In this document: piece by piece, positions 32,231 through 43,600 of the stretch
Position numbering within the stretch: the first letter of the stretch is position 1
Layout: each line of letters starts with the position of its first letter
Assembly (NCBI GenBank): GCA_018398585.1
Contig: JAGTTD010000005.1
Location: 5,511,355-5,575,354 of the forward strand
Direction: 5' to 3'
DNA length: 64,000 bases
Source: Simmondsia chinensis
Lineage: Eukaryota; Streptophyta; Magnoliopsida; Caryophyllales; Simmondsiaceae
Program-made: the position numbers and the translations under genes
The notes under the pieces: generated by a model
Seen by the model: only the letters and a program-made list of their open reading frames with translations
Databases searched by the model: none
What the model was told of the DNA's origin: nothing

Positions 32231-33216
32231 GATAAAGAGAAAAGGAAGGAAAGAGAGGGACAGAAAACAGAGGCAAGTGGGGGGAGGAGAGAGAGGAAGG
32301 AGATCTGAATTGGGTGGTGGAATCGGGTCGAATCGTGTCCTGTCATTTCCCTGCTGTCCTCATTGAAGAGAGAGAAACAGCCGCAGTAGAGAGAGAAACC
32401 ATCTCTAGAGAGAGAAAGTCTCGATCACAGCAGCAGCGGTTATGGACTACCAGTAGATCCATCCCGACTCTGAATTCTAGATTAGATTGCACCGTCGCCT
32501 TTCATTCTCTCTCCTCTTCCTCCGATTTTCTCTCTCTACTTCATAAGCAGCAGCAGAAGAAGGAGAAGAATAAGAGTCAAAAGTTTGACCTATAGCTGAA
32601 TGGAAAAGCGAGGAAATTTGACGCTCGAGCCGATTTTCTGTTGCTTTTTAGGTTTTTGATGCTCATTCGAAGGTAATTTTCTCTGTTTTGTCTCAATAGA
32701 TGCATCGGATTGTAGTAATAGAAGTTAGGGTTTGAGTTGTGCGTGATATCGGATTTTTCGATGCGAAGGTGAGAAAGGAGAAATTGTGCGGAAATTAATT
32801 TCTCTTTTGATCAATCCGTGGTTTGGATTGTGTAGATTGATGTTTTGCTCTTTGTTAGGTTTAGATTTTTAGTTTTAAGTATGATTCTTGTCCATAATCT
32901 GACTGATCTGCGTGTTTGGTTTCTGTTTAATTGTTTTTCAGTTTGGAACTTGCGATTGGCACTGTATCATCCAGTGGAAATTAGGTCAAAATTTTGAACT
33001 TTGCAGCTTTGGTCAGAAATTAAAGTGATTTTACTGTAAGTTGAGCGTATGAACAGTCTCAAACCCTAGAAATCCTAATATAGTGGCAGTTGGGAAAGCC
33101 AAGTTTGGATCTGTGAGTGATTTGATTGATTGAATTACTGGTGAGGTATGGATGGGACTATAGCATAGGAGTTAAATCTGAGGAGAAAGGAGGAGAGGGG
33201 GAGAGAAAGAGGTCCA
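32231..33216 (+). promoter_or_regulatory. 5' leader of the ankyrin gene: GA-rich start, putative leader intron, teloboxes, two uORFs
   Basis: GA-rich sequence at 32238-32300 and CT/GA motifs down to 32540 mark the transcription start area. A leader intron is plausible from 32673 (AAG/GTAATT) to 32941 (TTTTCAG). Telo-box motifs occur at about 32725 (TTAGGGTTTGAG) and 33061-33069 (AAACCCTAG). Two minimal upstream ORFs are visible: 33049-33069 (ATG, five codons, TAG) and 33148-33168 (ATG, five codons, TAG). Functions of these are inferred. Confidence 0.55.
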
Positions 33217-36200
33217 ATGGAGGATTTGTCTAAGTATTCGCACAGCCCGGCTCATGTGGCTGTTCTTCGCCGTGATTATGCGGGGTTGAAGCGTTTGATT
33301 GCGTCACTTCCTAGATTGGCCAAGGCCGGTGAGGTCACCACTGAGGAAGAGTCCCTCGCTGCTGAGTTTCAGGCCGATGAGTTCTCTGCTGTGATAGATA
33401 GGCGTGATGTTCCTGGTCGGGACACGCCATTGCACCTCGCAGTGCATCTTAGGGATCCGATATCTGCTGAGATATTGATGTCTTGCGGTGCTGATTGGAG
33501 TTTGCAGAATGAGAATGGCTGGAATGCTCTCCAGGAGGCTGTTTGTACCCGGGAGGAGCAGATTGCTATGATAATAGCGCGGCATTACCAACCTCTTGCT
33601 TGGGCCAAATGGTGCCGTCGTCTCCCTCGTATTGTTGCGTCTGCAGCTAGGATTCGTGATTTCTATATGGAGATATCGTTTCACTTTGAAAGTTCAGTCA
33701 TTCCTTTCATAGGCCGGATTGCCCCATCAGATACTTATCGAATTTGGAAACGTGGCTCTAATCTTCGTGCTGATATGACCCTTGCTGGCTTTGATGGTTT
33801 TCGCATCCAACGGTCTGATCAGACATTTCTTTTCCTTGGAGAAGGATATTCTTCGGTAGATGAGAGTGTGTCCGTCCCTCCAGGTTCTTTGATTGTACTT
33901 GCTCATAAGGAGAAAGAAATCACAAATGCGTTGGAGGGAGCTGGTATTCAACCCTCAGAAGCTGAAGTTGCACATGAGGTAAAACTGATGTCTCAGACAA
34001 ACACATACAGGCCTGGGATCGATGTTACTCAGGCTGAGCTTGTTCCCCATTTGAATTGGAGGCGGCAGGAGAGGACAGAAACGGTTGGAAATTGGAAGGC
34101 TAAGGTCTATGACATGCTTCACGTGATGGTAAGCGTGAAATCTAGGAGAGTTCCTGGCGCAATGACAGATGAGGAGCTTTTTGCTGCTGATGAGGAAGAC
34201 AGGCTTGCAAACAGCGAGCATGATGATTTTGAGGATGTATTGACTGCTGAAGAAAGGAAACAATTGGATTCTGCCCTTAGTATGAGGAATTCAGAGAGTT
34301 TCTGTGAAGACGAGGACAATGTGGACGACTGCCATGAAAATGGTTCTAACGCTGCCCTCGAAAATGGTGAGTCTAATGGAGTTGTGAAAGAGAAGAAGGG
34401 TTGGTTTGGTTGGAATAGAAGGGGTTCTAAGAGTGCAGCTGATGATGGTGAGGATCCGAAAATCATCAAGAAGTTCTCCAGACCTGAAGGAGGCCACCCA
34501 AAACCCGCTGAAACCCAAAAGGACGATGCGGGTGATAATAGAAAGGGAAAGGATAAAAGCATCAAGAAGAAAAAGAAGAAAGTGACAGTTAGCGAGTCCA
34601 AGCATGAGAGCGAGTACAAGAAGGGTTTGAGACCTGTTTTATGCTTGACTCCGGATTTTCCTTTGAAGACTGAGGAGCTTTTGCCTTTGCTAGACATATT
34701 GGCCAATAAAGTTAAGGCAGTAAGAAGACTTAGGGAGCTCTTAACTACTAAGCTACCTCCTGGGACCTTCCCTGTTAAGGTATTGTTTTTACATTTATAT
34801 GTTTCTTTTTCACTCTTGTTCTCAGTATCACGCCTGACCTGATGAGTGCTATTTTGGAGTGCAAATTTGAATCTGGTCTATTCTGGCTGAAACTTTTGAT
34901 CTTCATGACTGTTAAACTTCTTTTTTAAATCAGTTTAAAACTGGGAAAATGAATATCTTTGGTTACATAAGCTCGGGGAAAGGGTATTTGAACATAGGAC
35001 CTATTGTCCTAAACTTCAATCTTCTCATGTTTATACCAGTAAACTGATGCCTTATTTGGCTGGGAAACGGTTACGCTTGTTATCAGTCTCTAATTCTAGG
35101 TAATTTCCACCCATGTTATGTAGTATAAAGAAACCCTTATTAGCTTGGGAGAAGCGTTTGGATCTGCTAATAGATCTCGGAATTAAACTGTTGAAGTTTT
35201 GATGCAATTTAATAAGACCTGGTGTGCTCTGAACTGTTGTGAAAATTGTTGTGTTTGCTAAGATTATGGTCAGGTTTCGCTGCATTTTGTCGTTCTTCTG
35301 CATATGATAACCTCAACATGCATCTTATCATTCTTCTACACATGATAACCTCAACAAGGACCCGTTAGCTCACCGTCGTACTCTGTTACTATGTGTATTA
35401 AGTGTTTGCAAAATTTAACTAGGGAGTGTACAAAGTTATCAATAGAAAGCATTCCCGGTGGTGTTTGCTAAAGAAATAGTCGATAATAGTAAACTCTACA
35501 ACTAGTATTTCACTTGCAGCACTTCTTGAGACGTCCTTGAAGTTTATGTTACTGTTTTTCGGTGATGAGAATCTCATATTGCATGTATTTTTATGTTTTT
35601 GATGTGATAAAACCGAGTGTGGTCATTGTCATTTCATTTCTCAATTTGGGGCCTGCTGTTTAGCAGTTATGTACTATGCCTGTCTGGCTCCTTGAGTTGT
35701 TGCATCATCATGTTCCACTTGTGATGGTCAAACAACCTCAATTTATTCTGATGTTTCTTTCTTCTCCCAATATTATTATTTGCTGGTTTATCAATACTGC
35801 TGATGTTACAATAAATGAACTATGGTCGGTCAAATTCTATTAATGTATAATATACCTACATGGTTAATCTCTCAAGCCTCATTCTGTTGCGAGTAGAGAT
35901 TATGGAAGTAGTGGTGATACTTCATACAGTATGTAGAACACGAACCACTATGTTTAACCCTGGGTAGCCTTGGCATCCTGATATTTGCCGCATCCCACTG
36001 TATCGTCAAAATACTTTGGAAACATGAGACCTCGTTCTCTCTCTCCATGTGCACTGTATTTTGCTTATTTTGTTAATTTAGTCCTTGCGTAATTGAGGTT
36101 GTTTCAATCAAGTCCAATGTTGAGAATAATGTCAATTTGCGGTAAAAATTTTAACATTAGTTAGCACTTATATATGTTCTCCACATGGAAGGTGTGTTTA

Positions 36201-37401
36201 GAAAGAGGTCAACATTTACAAGAGTGAATGTGATGTTACAATTTCAACCAAAAATTAACATTAAATTTAACGTTGGGTTTGATTGAAACGATTTAAATGG
36301 AAGTAAAGGGACTAGATTGATAACCTTACACACACACGCACACACAAAACTGCAGCCACATTTTAGAATAAACTATGTCTTACTGTGAACTGGATATGAC
36401 CTCTTAAAACACTTTTCATTTAGCCTATGTTTTGTGAAGTTATTTTCCTTGCAAAAATTTTCTAGTCAATATTTCAATGAATAATAAAATTCCCTTCAAA
36501 ATTTGCTTGTGTTTGGTTATGGAAAACAATTTTGCAGTATGACTAAACATGGGATTGGGATTTGGCTTATTAAAGACCGAAGCAGGTTTGGGGATGTGAG
36601 ATAACAATGGTAGAATCGATGAAAATGACTTTGTTTTTCCCCCAAGAAAAAATAAAACAATCTCTCCTTAGTTAAGGTGTTTGAGTCATTTTTGTTACAT
36701 ATATTCATATAAGCAAATTATAGAAATTGGATGAAAAGGATATTCCCTCGATGACACCATGCATCTGATGCATATTTTCTTGTTCATGGCTTCGTTAGAT
36801 TTTGCTAATGCCGCTTTTTAAGTTTTTGGTTTGGGAGAAATTGGGCTGGATTCTTTTAGTATGCATTCGCGGCTATAATATAATGTCTCCCTCCAAATTT
36901 TTGCAGCGTTTATCAGTATGCATTCACATAATACATCATTATACTGTATGGAACATAACGATGGGAAGATACCATTCGATTTTGTCGCTATCTCACTAGT
37001 TTTCTAACTTCTCCTTGCAGGTCGCCATCCCAATAGTCCCGACAATCAGGGTGGTTGTCACATTCACAAAGTTCGAGGAGCTTTCACCTGCAGAGGAATT
37101 CTCGACCCCACTTTCCAGCCCAGTACACTTCCACGATGCCAAGTCCAAAGAACCGGAAACTTCCACATCATGGATATCGTGGATGAGGGGGAGCCGTGGT
37201 GCACAGTCAAGTGACAGTGATAGCCATCAATACAAAGACGATCCCGATCCTTTCCATATACCATCAGATTACACGTGGGTCGACGCTAATGAAAAGAAAC
37301 GTCGAGTGAAAGCCAAACGAGCCAAGACCAAAAAACACCGCAAACCCACCGCATCCCGAACCGGTGATGCCGGTCCGCAGGCGAGCCAGGACGGAGAATA
37401 A
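33217..37401 (+). CDS. Ankyrin-repeat, GPCR-chaperone-domain protein (ANKRD13-like)
   Basis: Exons 33217-34779 and 37021-37401, GT-AG intron of 2241 bp, in-frame join after LPPGTFPVK; product 647 aa, as in plant ANKRD13-like proteins. Ankyrin repeats span about residues 10-125 (HVAVLRRDYAGLKRLI, DTPLHLAVHLRDPISAEILM, NENGWNALQEAV). The GPCR-chaperone/DUF3424 domain follows (FYMEISFHFESSVIPFIGRI, NLRADMTLAGFDGFRIQRSD, FLFLGEG). A charged low-complexity region at about 320-480 ends in a lysine run (KKKKKK). The second exon holds a conserved IVPTIRVVVTFTKFEEL and a basic tail (KAKRAKTKKHRK). Animal relatives bind ubiquitin or trafficking receptors at membranes; a role in membrane-protein quality control here is inference. 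The ATG follows purine-rich leader sequence and begins MEDLSKYSHSPAHVAV. Confidence 0.93.
36060..36340. mobile_element. Diverged MITE-like sequence in ankyrin-gene intron
   Basis: One side has GTTAATTTAGTCCTTGCGTA and the other GTAAAGGGACTAGATTGATA, inverted relative to each other, with AT-rich sequence between. This resembles the family at 56698-57050. Ends are uncertain. Confidence 0.4.
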
Positions 37402-38003
37402 TTCCAGAATTCTAGAAATCCACGTTGCGAGATCTGTGATTCAGATTCAAACTTCAAGGTTGAGGCTACATACCTAGACTCGGGTATGTGTTTAGAGGTT
37501 AGGCTCAATTACTTTCTACGTTCCTTTTTTGTTGTTTTCAGTGTTGCTGGCCTAATTTGAAGTATCCAAGTGTCAATACCAGCATCCAAGCATTCTTATC
37601 GAACAAGTACTTTTGGATGGAACAGAGAGTCGAGATAATCGTCGTAAAGGTAAGGCTCTTATGCACAACATCTAACGTTATTGTCTTGATGGGGTTGCGT
37701 AATTGTGGTGGTTGTGTTTGATTTCATGTGAAAATGGAGAGAAGCAGAGTGGTCTCCATGTTGTCGTGATAGATTTTTTTTTTTTTTTTAAATGATGATG
37801 ATGTTATGGTGATCAGGTTATGATATGTATCTATTTTTATTATAAAAATTCATGTTAATTTTATACATTATTATTAGTGGTTGCTTTTGTTTTCTGCCGT
37901 GTTATTTGGTGCTTGCCATTCATGTGATCAAGCTCATACATGGTGATGTCTACGGCTTTTACTTTACAGCTAATGCCAAGCACTTTCTTGGGCAAATTAT
38001 ACA

Positions 38004-38184
38004 ATTTTTTTTTGGTAACGAGGAACTGAGTTGTCCCAGCCAATCCCAGCCCATGAGGAAGCCCACAGTTCCCGTGAGTAGGTACTTCTTGAGTATGTTC
38101 TCAGCGTGAATTGAACTCCTGACTCCTGGGCGATGACCGCATGGGTAGGAGACGCTACCAACTGAGACGCGCTCATGATGGTCA
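38004..38184 (-). mobile_element. tRNA-derived SINE with A-rich tail
   Basis: A 181-bp SINE. On the minus strand the head has GCGTCTCAGTTGGTAGCGTC (A-box region) and CAGGAGTTCAATTCACG (B-box region), then CAGTTCCTCGTTACC and an A-rich end. A perfect 12-bp duplication GCAAATTATACA flanks it (37992-38003 and 38185-38196). The same family is seen at 62138-62191. Confidence 0.88.
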
Positions 38185-38744
38185 GCAAATTATACATGAT
38201 AAGTTTTCTTTTTTTTTTTAATACAAATGTTTTTCGGAAATAGCCTCTTCTCAAAATAGCACTCTCTAGAAATAAGGTTGTATACATCTTATCGATCGTA
38301 TGGTGACGATGACGATCACAAATATGCTTGGATGTTTCAAGAGCCTTTTCAATTATTAATCGATCTGATATTAAGTGATTAGATTCAGTTGAATTGGAGA
38401 AGGCTAGGGTTTGAAAAACTATCACATGTGAGGTTTATAAGAATTTCATATGTGAGTTTAGTAACAAAGTTACCTACACCTACGTGCATAGTAGGGTGCA
38501 GTGTTTAAATTGATGTCGTGTCACTTTTAGTGTGATGAGTCGCATCTTTATTATTATATAACATAGAGTTGTGACAAAGAAGTCGGTATGCGAACCTAAT
38601 AGGCTACTTCATATAATGCGAATTAAATTCGAGAGGGTTTCAATGTTTATAAGTTCATTCTACATAGTAGACCGAGTTCCATTGTCGGGGTAACCGCTTG
38701 ATCCCACTGAACACGATTTATATTCTTATTCTATATACTTTGAT

Positions 38745-39010
38745 CGTTGTGTTAATTTAATTCTTGAACTTTTAGTCTAATTTTAAAATTAGTGTTAATT
38801 TATGAATGACATTGTAACGTTAAGTAGTATTTGTGTATCTTTTCTTTTTCTAATTGAAATTGACATTAATTAGTCAAAAATTAGGTTAATTTAAAAACTA
38901 GACTTAATTATTTTAATTTTAATTTATATGAGAAGTAAATTGACATGATCAAAAATTCAGCTATTACACACAGAATAGACAAAATGCATGGACTAATCAT
39001 GCAAATAATT
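38745..39010. mobile_element. MITE-like inverted repeat
   Basis: Ends TACTTTGATCGTTGTGTTAA and ATGCATGGACTAATCATGCA fit the same family as 18273-18570 and 56698-57050. AT-rich interior and no ORF. No clean target duplication seen. Confidence 0.45.
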
Positions 39011-39211
39011 TTCAATTTTATTATATAAACACGTTTAATCTTTTTGAGGTTAAAAATAAGAGTACATTTAGTTGACAAAAAAGATATTTTTATATTTTTT
39101 TCACAGCTAAATGAAAAGATAAAAATTGTTCAATAATTAAGTAGAAAAAGGTTTTACAGAAAGTATTTTAAAAATACTATTTTAAATCTATACATCTATG
39201 ATGAAATGCTT

Positions 39212-39336
39212 CTCAGGTTGGGTGTCCTCGGAAACAGTCTCCCTTTATGGTAGCATTCTAAAGGGGGAAGGACACTCACCCCCTAGACCCTGCGTATGCG
39301 GAAGCTCCTGTGGCACTGGGACTGCTGTTGTTGACG
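39212..39336 (+). mobile_element. Angio-tailed SINE
   Basis: GGTTGGGTGTCCTCGGAAAC, GGTAGCATTCTAAAGGGGGA, a shortened GGACACTCACCCCCTAGACC, then CACTGGGACTGCTGTTGTTG. The domain is complete, but no 5S head and no obvious target duplication are visible. It lies between the ankyrin gene and the MYB-CC gene. Confidence 0.8.
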
Positions 39337-40211
39337 TTTTCTATTGTAATGGACAACCAAGATTTGTTGGACATTAAAAAAAAAGAATTTACTGAGCAAA
39401 TCTTGGCCATTTATTACAATGGAGGGTCAGGATTCGCTCCTCTCACGCTTTCACTCTCTCGTAAGAATATATATATAAGTTGATTTAATTGTGAGGTCAA
39501 GTCTTCCTATTCATAATTATTTAAAATTTGAGTTTTACTAGATCTATCTTTTTGCTACTAATAATTTTAATTACTAAGTTTTTCTAATACATAAAGAATT
39601 TTTAAAAGTCAAATAATAAACTAAATCCTATCAAAAACTAGCTAGCCAAATGAAAATTAAAATTTCGCATCGCTGTCCATACTTTCAATCTCTTATTGAT
39701 GGAAAATCGCTGCTCAAGTCATACGTATTAAAACTATCTTATATATTTTACATTGATCATTCTTTATTCTCTTATGTTATCATTTCAAGAAAAAAGTTAT
39801 TGTTTGTTAAAAATTATCGTTAGTAATTTGTTCTTATCAATAGTACTTTTTATTTGCTTTAGAAATTCATTAATAACTTTTTCGCATATCAATTGGAGTT
39901 TTTACAATTTATGTATTTTTATTCGGTTATCGGGTTAACCGACTTTACGAACTGAATTACTAAAAAGCCGTTTAACAGGTCATTTAGGTAACAGTAACAG
40001 TTAGAAATTTTTTAGCATTTTAGTTGTGATTAACTAAACCGAAATACTTTTCGGTACGGCTAACCGAACTATGAACACGCTGACCACCTCCTAACCACCA
40101 CTACCCCGTGGTTGCCTACACTCGGAGCATTTGCTCATCAGAATGGAAAAGTTTTCCTTCCCTCTTGGTGAGAGGATGCCAATTTCTATTCAAGAAACAA
40201 AACATTTTCTT

Positions 40212-40344
40212 GTCGTTGAAGGTTCTCGAAAACAGCCTCTCTTCAGGGTAGCCCCCTGAAGGGGGAAGACTGCGTACATCTACCCTCCCCAGACCTTGCT
40301 TATGCGGGAGCCCTTGGAGGCACTGGGTTTGTTGTTGTTGTTGT
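40212..40344 (+). mobile_element. Angio-tailed SINE with target duplication
   Basis: A 133-bp SINE: GTTCTCGAAAACAGCCTCTC, GGGTAGCCCCCTGAAGGGGG, CTGCGTACATCTACCCTCCC, a GCGGGAGCCC block and a long TTG tail. Flanking 17-mers at 40195-40211 and 40345-40361 match at 16 of 17. It lies about 290 bp downstream of the MYB-CC stop codon. Confidence 0.87.
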
Positions 40345-40634
40345 AAACATAACATTTTCTTCTTTAAGTTAATTGTTAGTAATGAAACGCATACAAAAAC
40401 CTTAAAAATACGACGAAAAAGGACTTCCCTCGTACCAAACAGAGCAAACGTTTCAGAAGCTTCCGGAGTTAAAATAAAGCATATATACAGCAATTTCGAC
40501 TAAACACTAACATCCTACCACCATCTTTTTTTGCTAAGAACACCATGAAACCTTTCACTCACACTGTCGCATCAAACCCCGAAACTCTTGGTTTTCATGT
40601 CATGTTATATCCGGGTTGCCCCACTGGATAATCA

Positions 40635-43600
40635 CTAGCATTGATCCGGGTCACCCATTTTTGGACGCTTCATGGGAGGAGGACTAGACCCGTGATTATC
40701 AGGACAATGATCTTCACTAGTTCTTGTTTGCTGTGCTGTTAGCTTCCCTTTTGAATTATGAGAACCCTCATTGGGTTCTAGGGTTGAAACACTGGTACTT
40801 GATAGTGCTCTAGATTGGTCCAACTCGGATGGGTCAGACTTGTCGTTAGCAGAGGGGCGAGTACCAGAGGATGACGTGGCTTGCAACTTCTCCTTCTCCA
40901 TCTTGCGTTGTTGCTCGAACATCTCTAGAAGGCGCTTCCCTTGTGCTTCCATTTCCAGCTGCAACTTTCTTTGTATCTGCAAATAAGTGTTAGAGCAGCG
41001 GAGGAATGGTTAAGGGAAAATTAAAATGGCTTGTATATCAGGTTCTTTTTTATTAGCAAGAAAACAATTTTTCTTCCGAATAATCTCTCTCAAAATGTTC
41101 TAAATATTATTATCTTAAAAAGTTCTCGTTTATGTAGCTCAGAAAATAATTACATACAATAAATTCATATGAAGTTTGCATTTGACCGAATTCAGGTTGA
41201 ATTGAGATATAATACATAAGAATATAACGCAAAAGGTTTTCACTTATGGGAAGGAAACTGACTTTCCCTCTCCTTGAGGAGACAAATTCACCTCTATGAA
41301 AGAAAACACTTTCAGTTTAGGTAATTATCGCTACTCGCATATTTAAGAGAACGATAAAAATGAGACGAAAGATTGTGCCCCCCAAACAAACTGAGCCAAT
41401 GGCGGGTCCTTCAAAGAACATTGTTTAGCTAATGCATTCATATCTCATAAATGAAACCAGATAGAGCAGGTGGAGTCGGCTACATGGATTCGACAAGGAG
41501 GACCCATAATGAAAAGACCCCATAAAGTTTTATTTCTTTTGGCTACCTAACACAAACCCTCCTCTCAGTTGAGTCGGTTACATATGCATCTCTATGAAGC
41601 GAAGTTCCATGAGAATCAAGCATTAGCACCAGACTGAAATCTGGCAATTCATTTGAGTTCGATAAGTCCAAGTCAAAACGACAAAAGCGTTTCAAGGTAA
41701 AGAAAGATCATTCGGATATGCCATATGTTCCTCTACATTGTCTAATTTCGTTACATTGGCAAGGCCAGGTGAGGGGGGAATGCCCATAGTGGGGAATCAA
41801 ACCCAGATGGCTTCTCTGTCCTCCCGAGTTCCCAACCACTAGGCCATTGTCCTTCAAGGACTCATTTACATTGTCTAATAAAAATGCGTCTTTCATGCTA
41901 TTGAAAACAAATGAGTTTTTTCCTTAGGACCAATGCAGGGGTGATTTTGGGGGTTTTTTTTCTTTCTTGTTTTTTTTTTTATGAGGGCAAATTACAACAG
42001 GAGAGGGCAAGAAGATTTGAACTCGGGCCATTTCCAAGTCAGGAGTAGTTACCACTACGCCAACCTCTGAAACCTCACAATAATTGGTGCGATAAAGGCT
42101 AGTTCACTTTGCAAAAGTTTTTCAATTTTCTAAAAACAAATTCAAATCCTTAAGTTTTCTTGGAAAAAATGCAGTCAAAAAGACCCATATTTCCAATTTT
42201 TTTTTTATAGAAAACATGGTTCTCCAATTTTCTTCTACTTTGTACTAAAAATTAGAAAACACTATTCCCTTGTTTTTTAAGTTTCCCTTCATAGTTCAAA
42301 ATTGCAGTTTTCCGCTTTCGCACTTGAACAAACAAATATAGAAACAACAACAACAACAACAACAGTCCCAGTGCCACAAGGGCTCCCGCTTGCGCAAGGT
42401 CTGGGAGGGGTAGGATGTACGCAGCTTTAACCCATTAGGGTGGGCCCCTGATGAGAGACTGTTTCTGGGGATGGTGTCGGACTTGAACAAACAAATATAG
42501 AAAATTAAGAAAAGTTTCCGTGGAACCAAATAAATCCTAAAATCATAACATAAGCAGAACTAAAACTGCCATCCCCATACCTCGAGCTGTTCATGAAGTT
42601 TCTTTTGAACTTCCATTTGCAGTTTCAGCGCTTCAGTAATGCCCACATTCCTGTCATTACAAAGGAAGACACTGTCCTCGTTAGTAACAAAGACTCGCAC
42701 AGCTTTTTTCAAGTTCGAGATAAGCCAGCAACAAATTCTTTTTCCCTTTCTATGAGGGTAAGAAAAGGCTAAGAGCCCTTCCCAGGAACGGAACAACCTA
42801 AATCATTTTATATGGAAGAGGAAGTGATGAGGGTCGAAGTCAGTCTACTTTCAAGTTGGAGCATGGTAGTTATGCCAACCTCTGGAACCTCGATAAGCGA
42901 GTAAAATGGTAGAAGGAGACCTCCTATCGATCAATGGAACTTAGAGACTGATTGATAAGGCAGAGAAACCCATGTTGGGGCAAGGTGACAAAGGAAGCAG
43001 TAGAACACAAAAAATTTTAATCAAAATATAACATCCAAGAATTTTGTTTCACGGTGGAAATTTAAAACTCATGGAATCAAATAAATGTTGTTGCGTGATG
43101 TATCTTAAGCTATGTGTCACGCAATGTGTATTGTCTATTATATACTAAAACATTTCTATATATTTATGTACCTATTCAAAACAATAAACAATATAAAAGC
43201 ATCGTACAGCTGTTCCTCCAAAATTTTCCAAACACAATGGGTAAAGAGTAAGCTTACGATCTACTTAAAACCCTTAAAAAATTTGTCATCACATAAAATC
43301 TGCCCCATTTGCTAATGAAAGAGAATCACTCCCATAGATGTACATGTTTCCCTTAAAGAAAATTGACTTACGTTTTCAAGTCCAAAGAAGCCACCAGATC
43401 AAGTGAGCTACTTTTCCTATCTGAAGTTACTGCAAGAGAACATTGGTGAAAAGATACATCAAGCAATTACATATGGCAGTTTCATCGTCCTGTTGAGGGT
43501 TCCTTTAGGAAGCAATAGACCTAGGGATTATGGATGTAAATAAGCCAAGCAAGCTTATTATATAAAAGCTCAAAAGGCGTCGGCTTGTTTTGAGCTCCAG

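Noticed and set aside
34119..34706. 195-codon minus-strand ORF opposite the ankyrin gene
   Set aside because: It mirrors the charged, lysine-rich coding region and yields a Ser/Phe-rich product typical of an antisense shadow.
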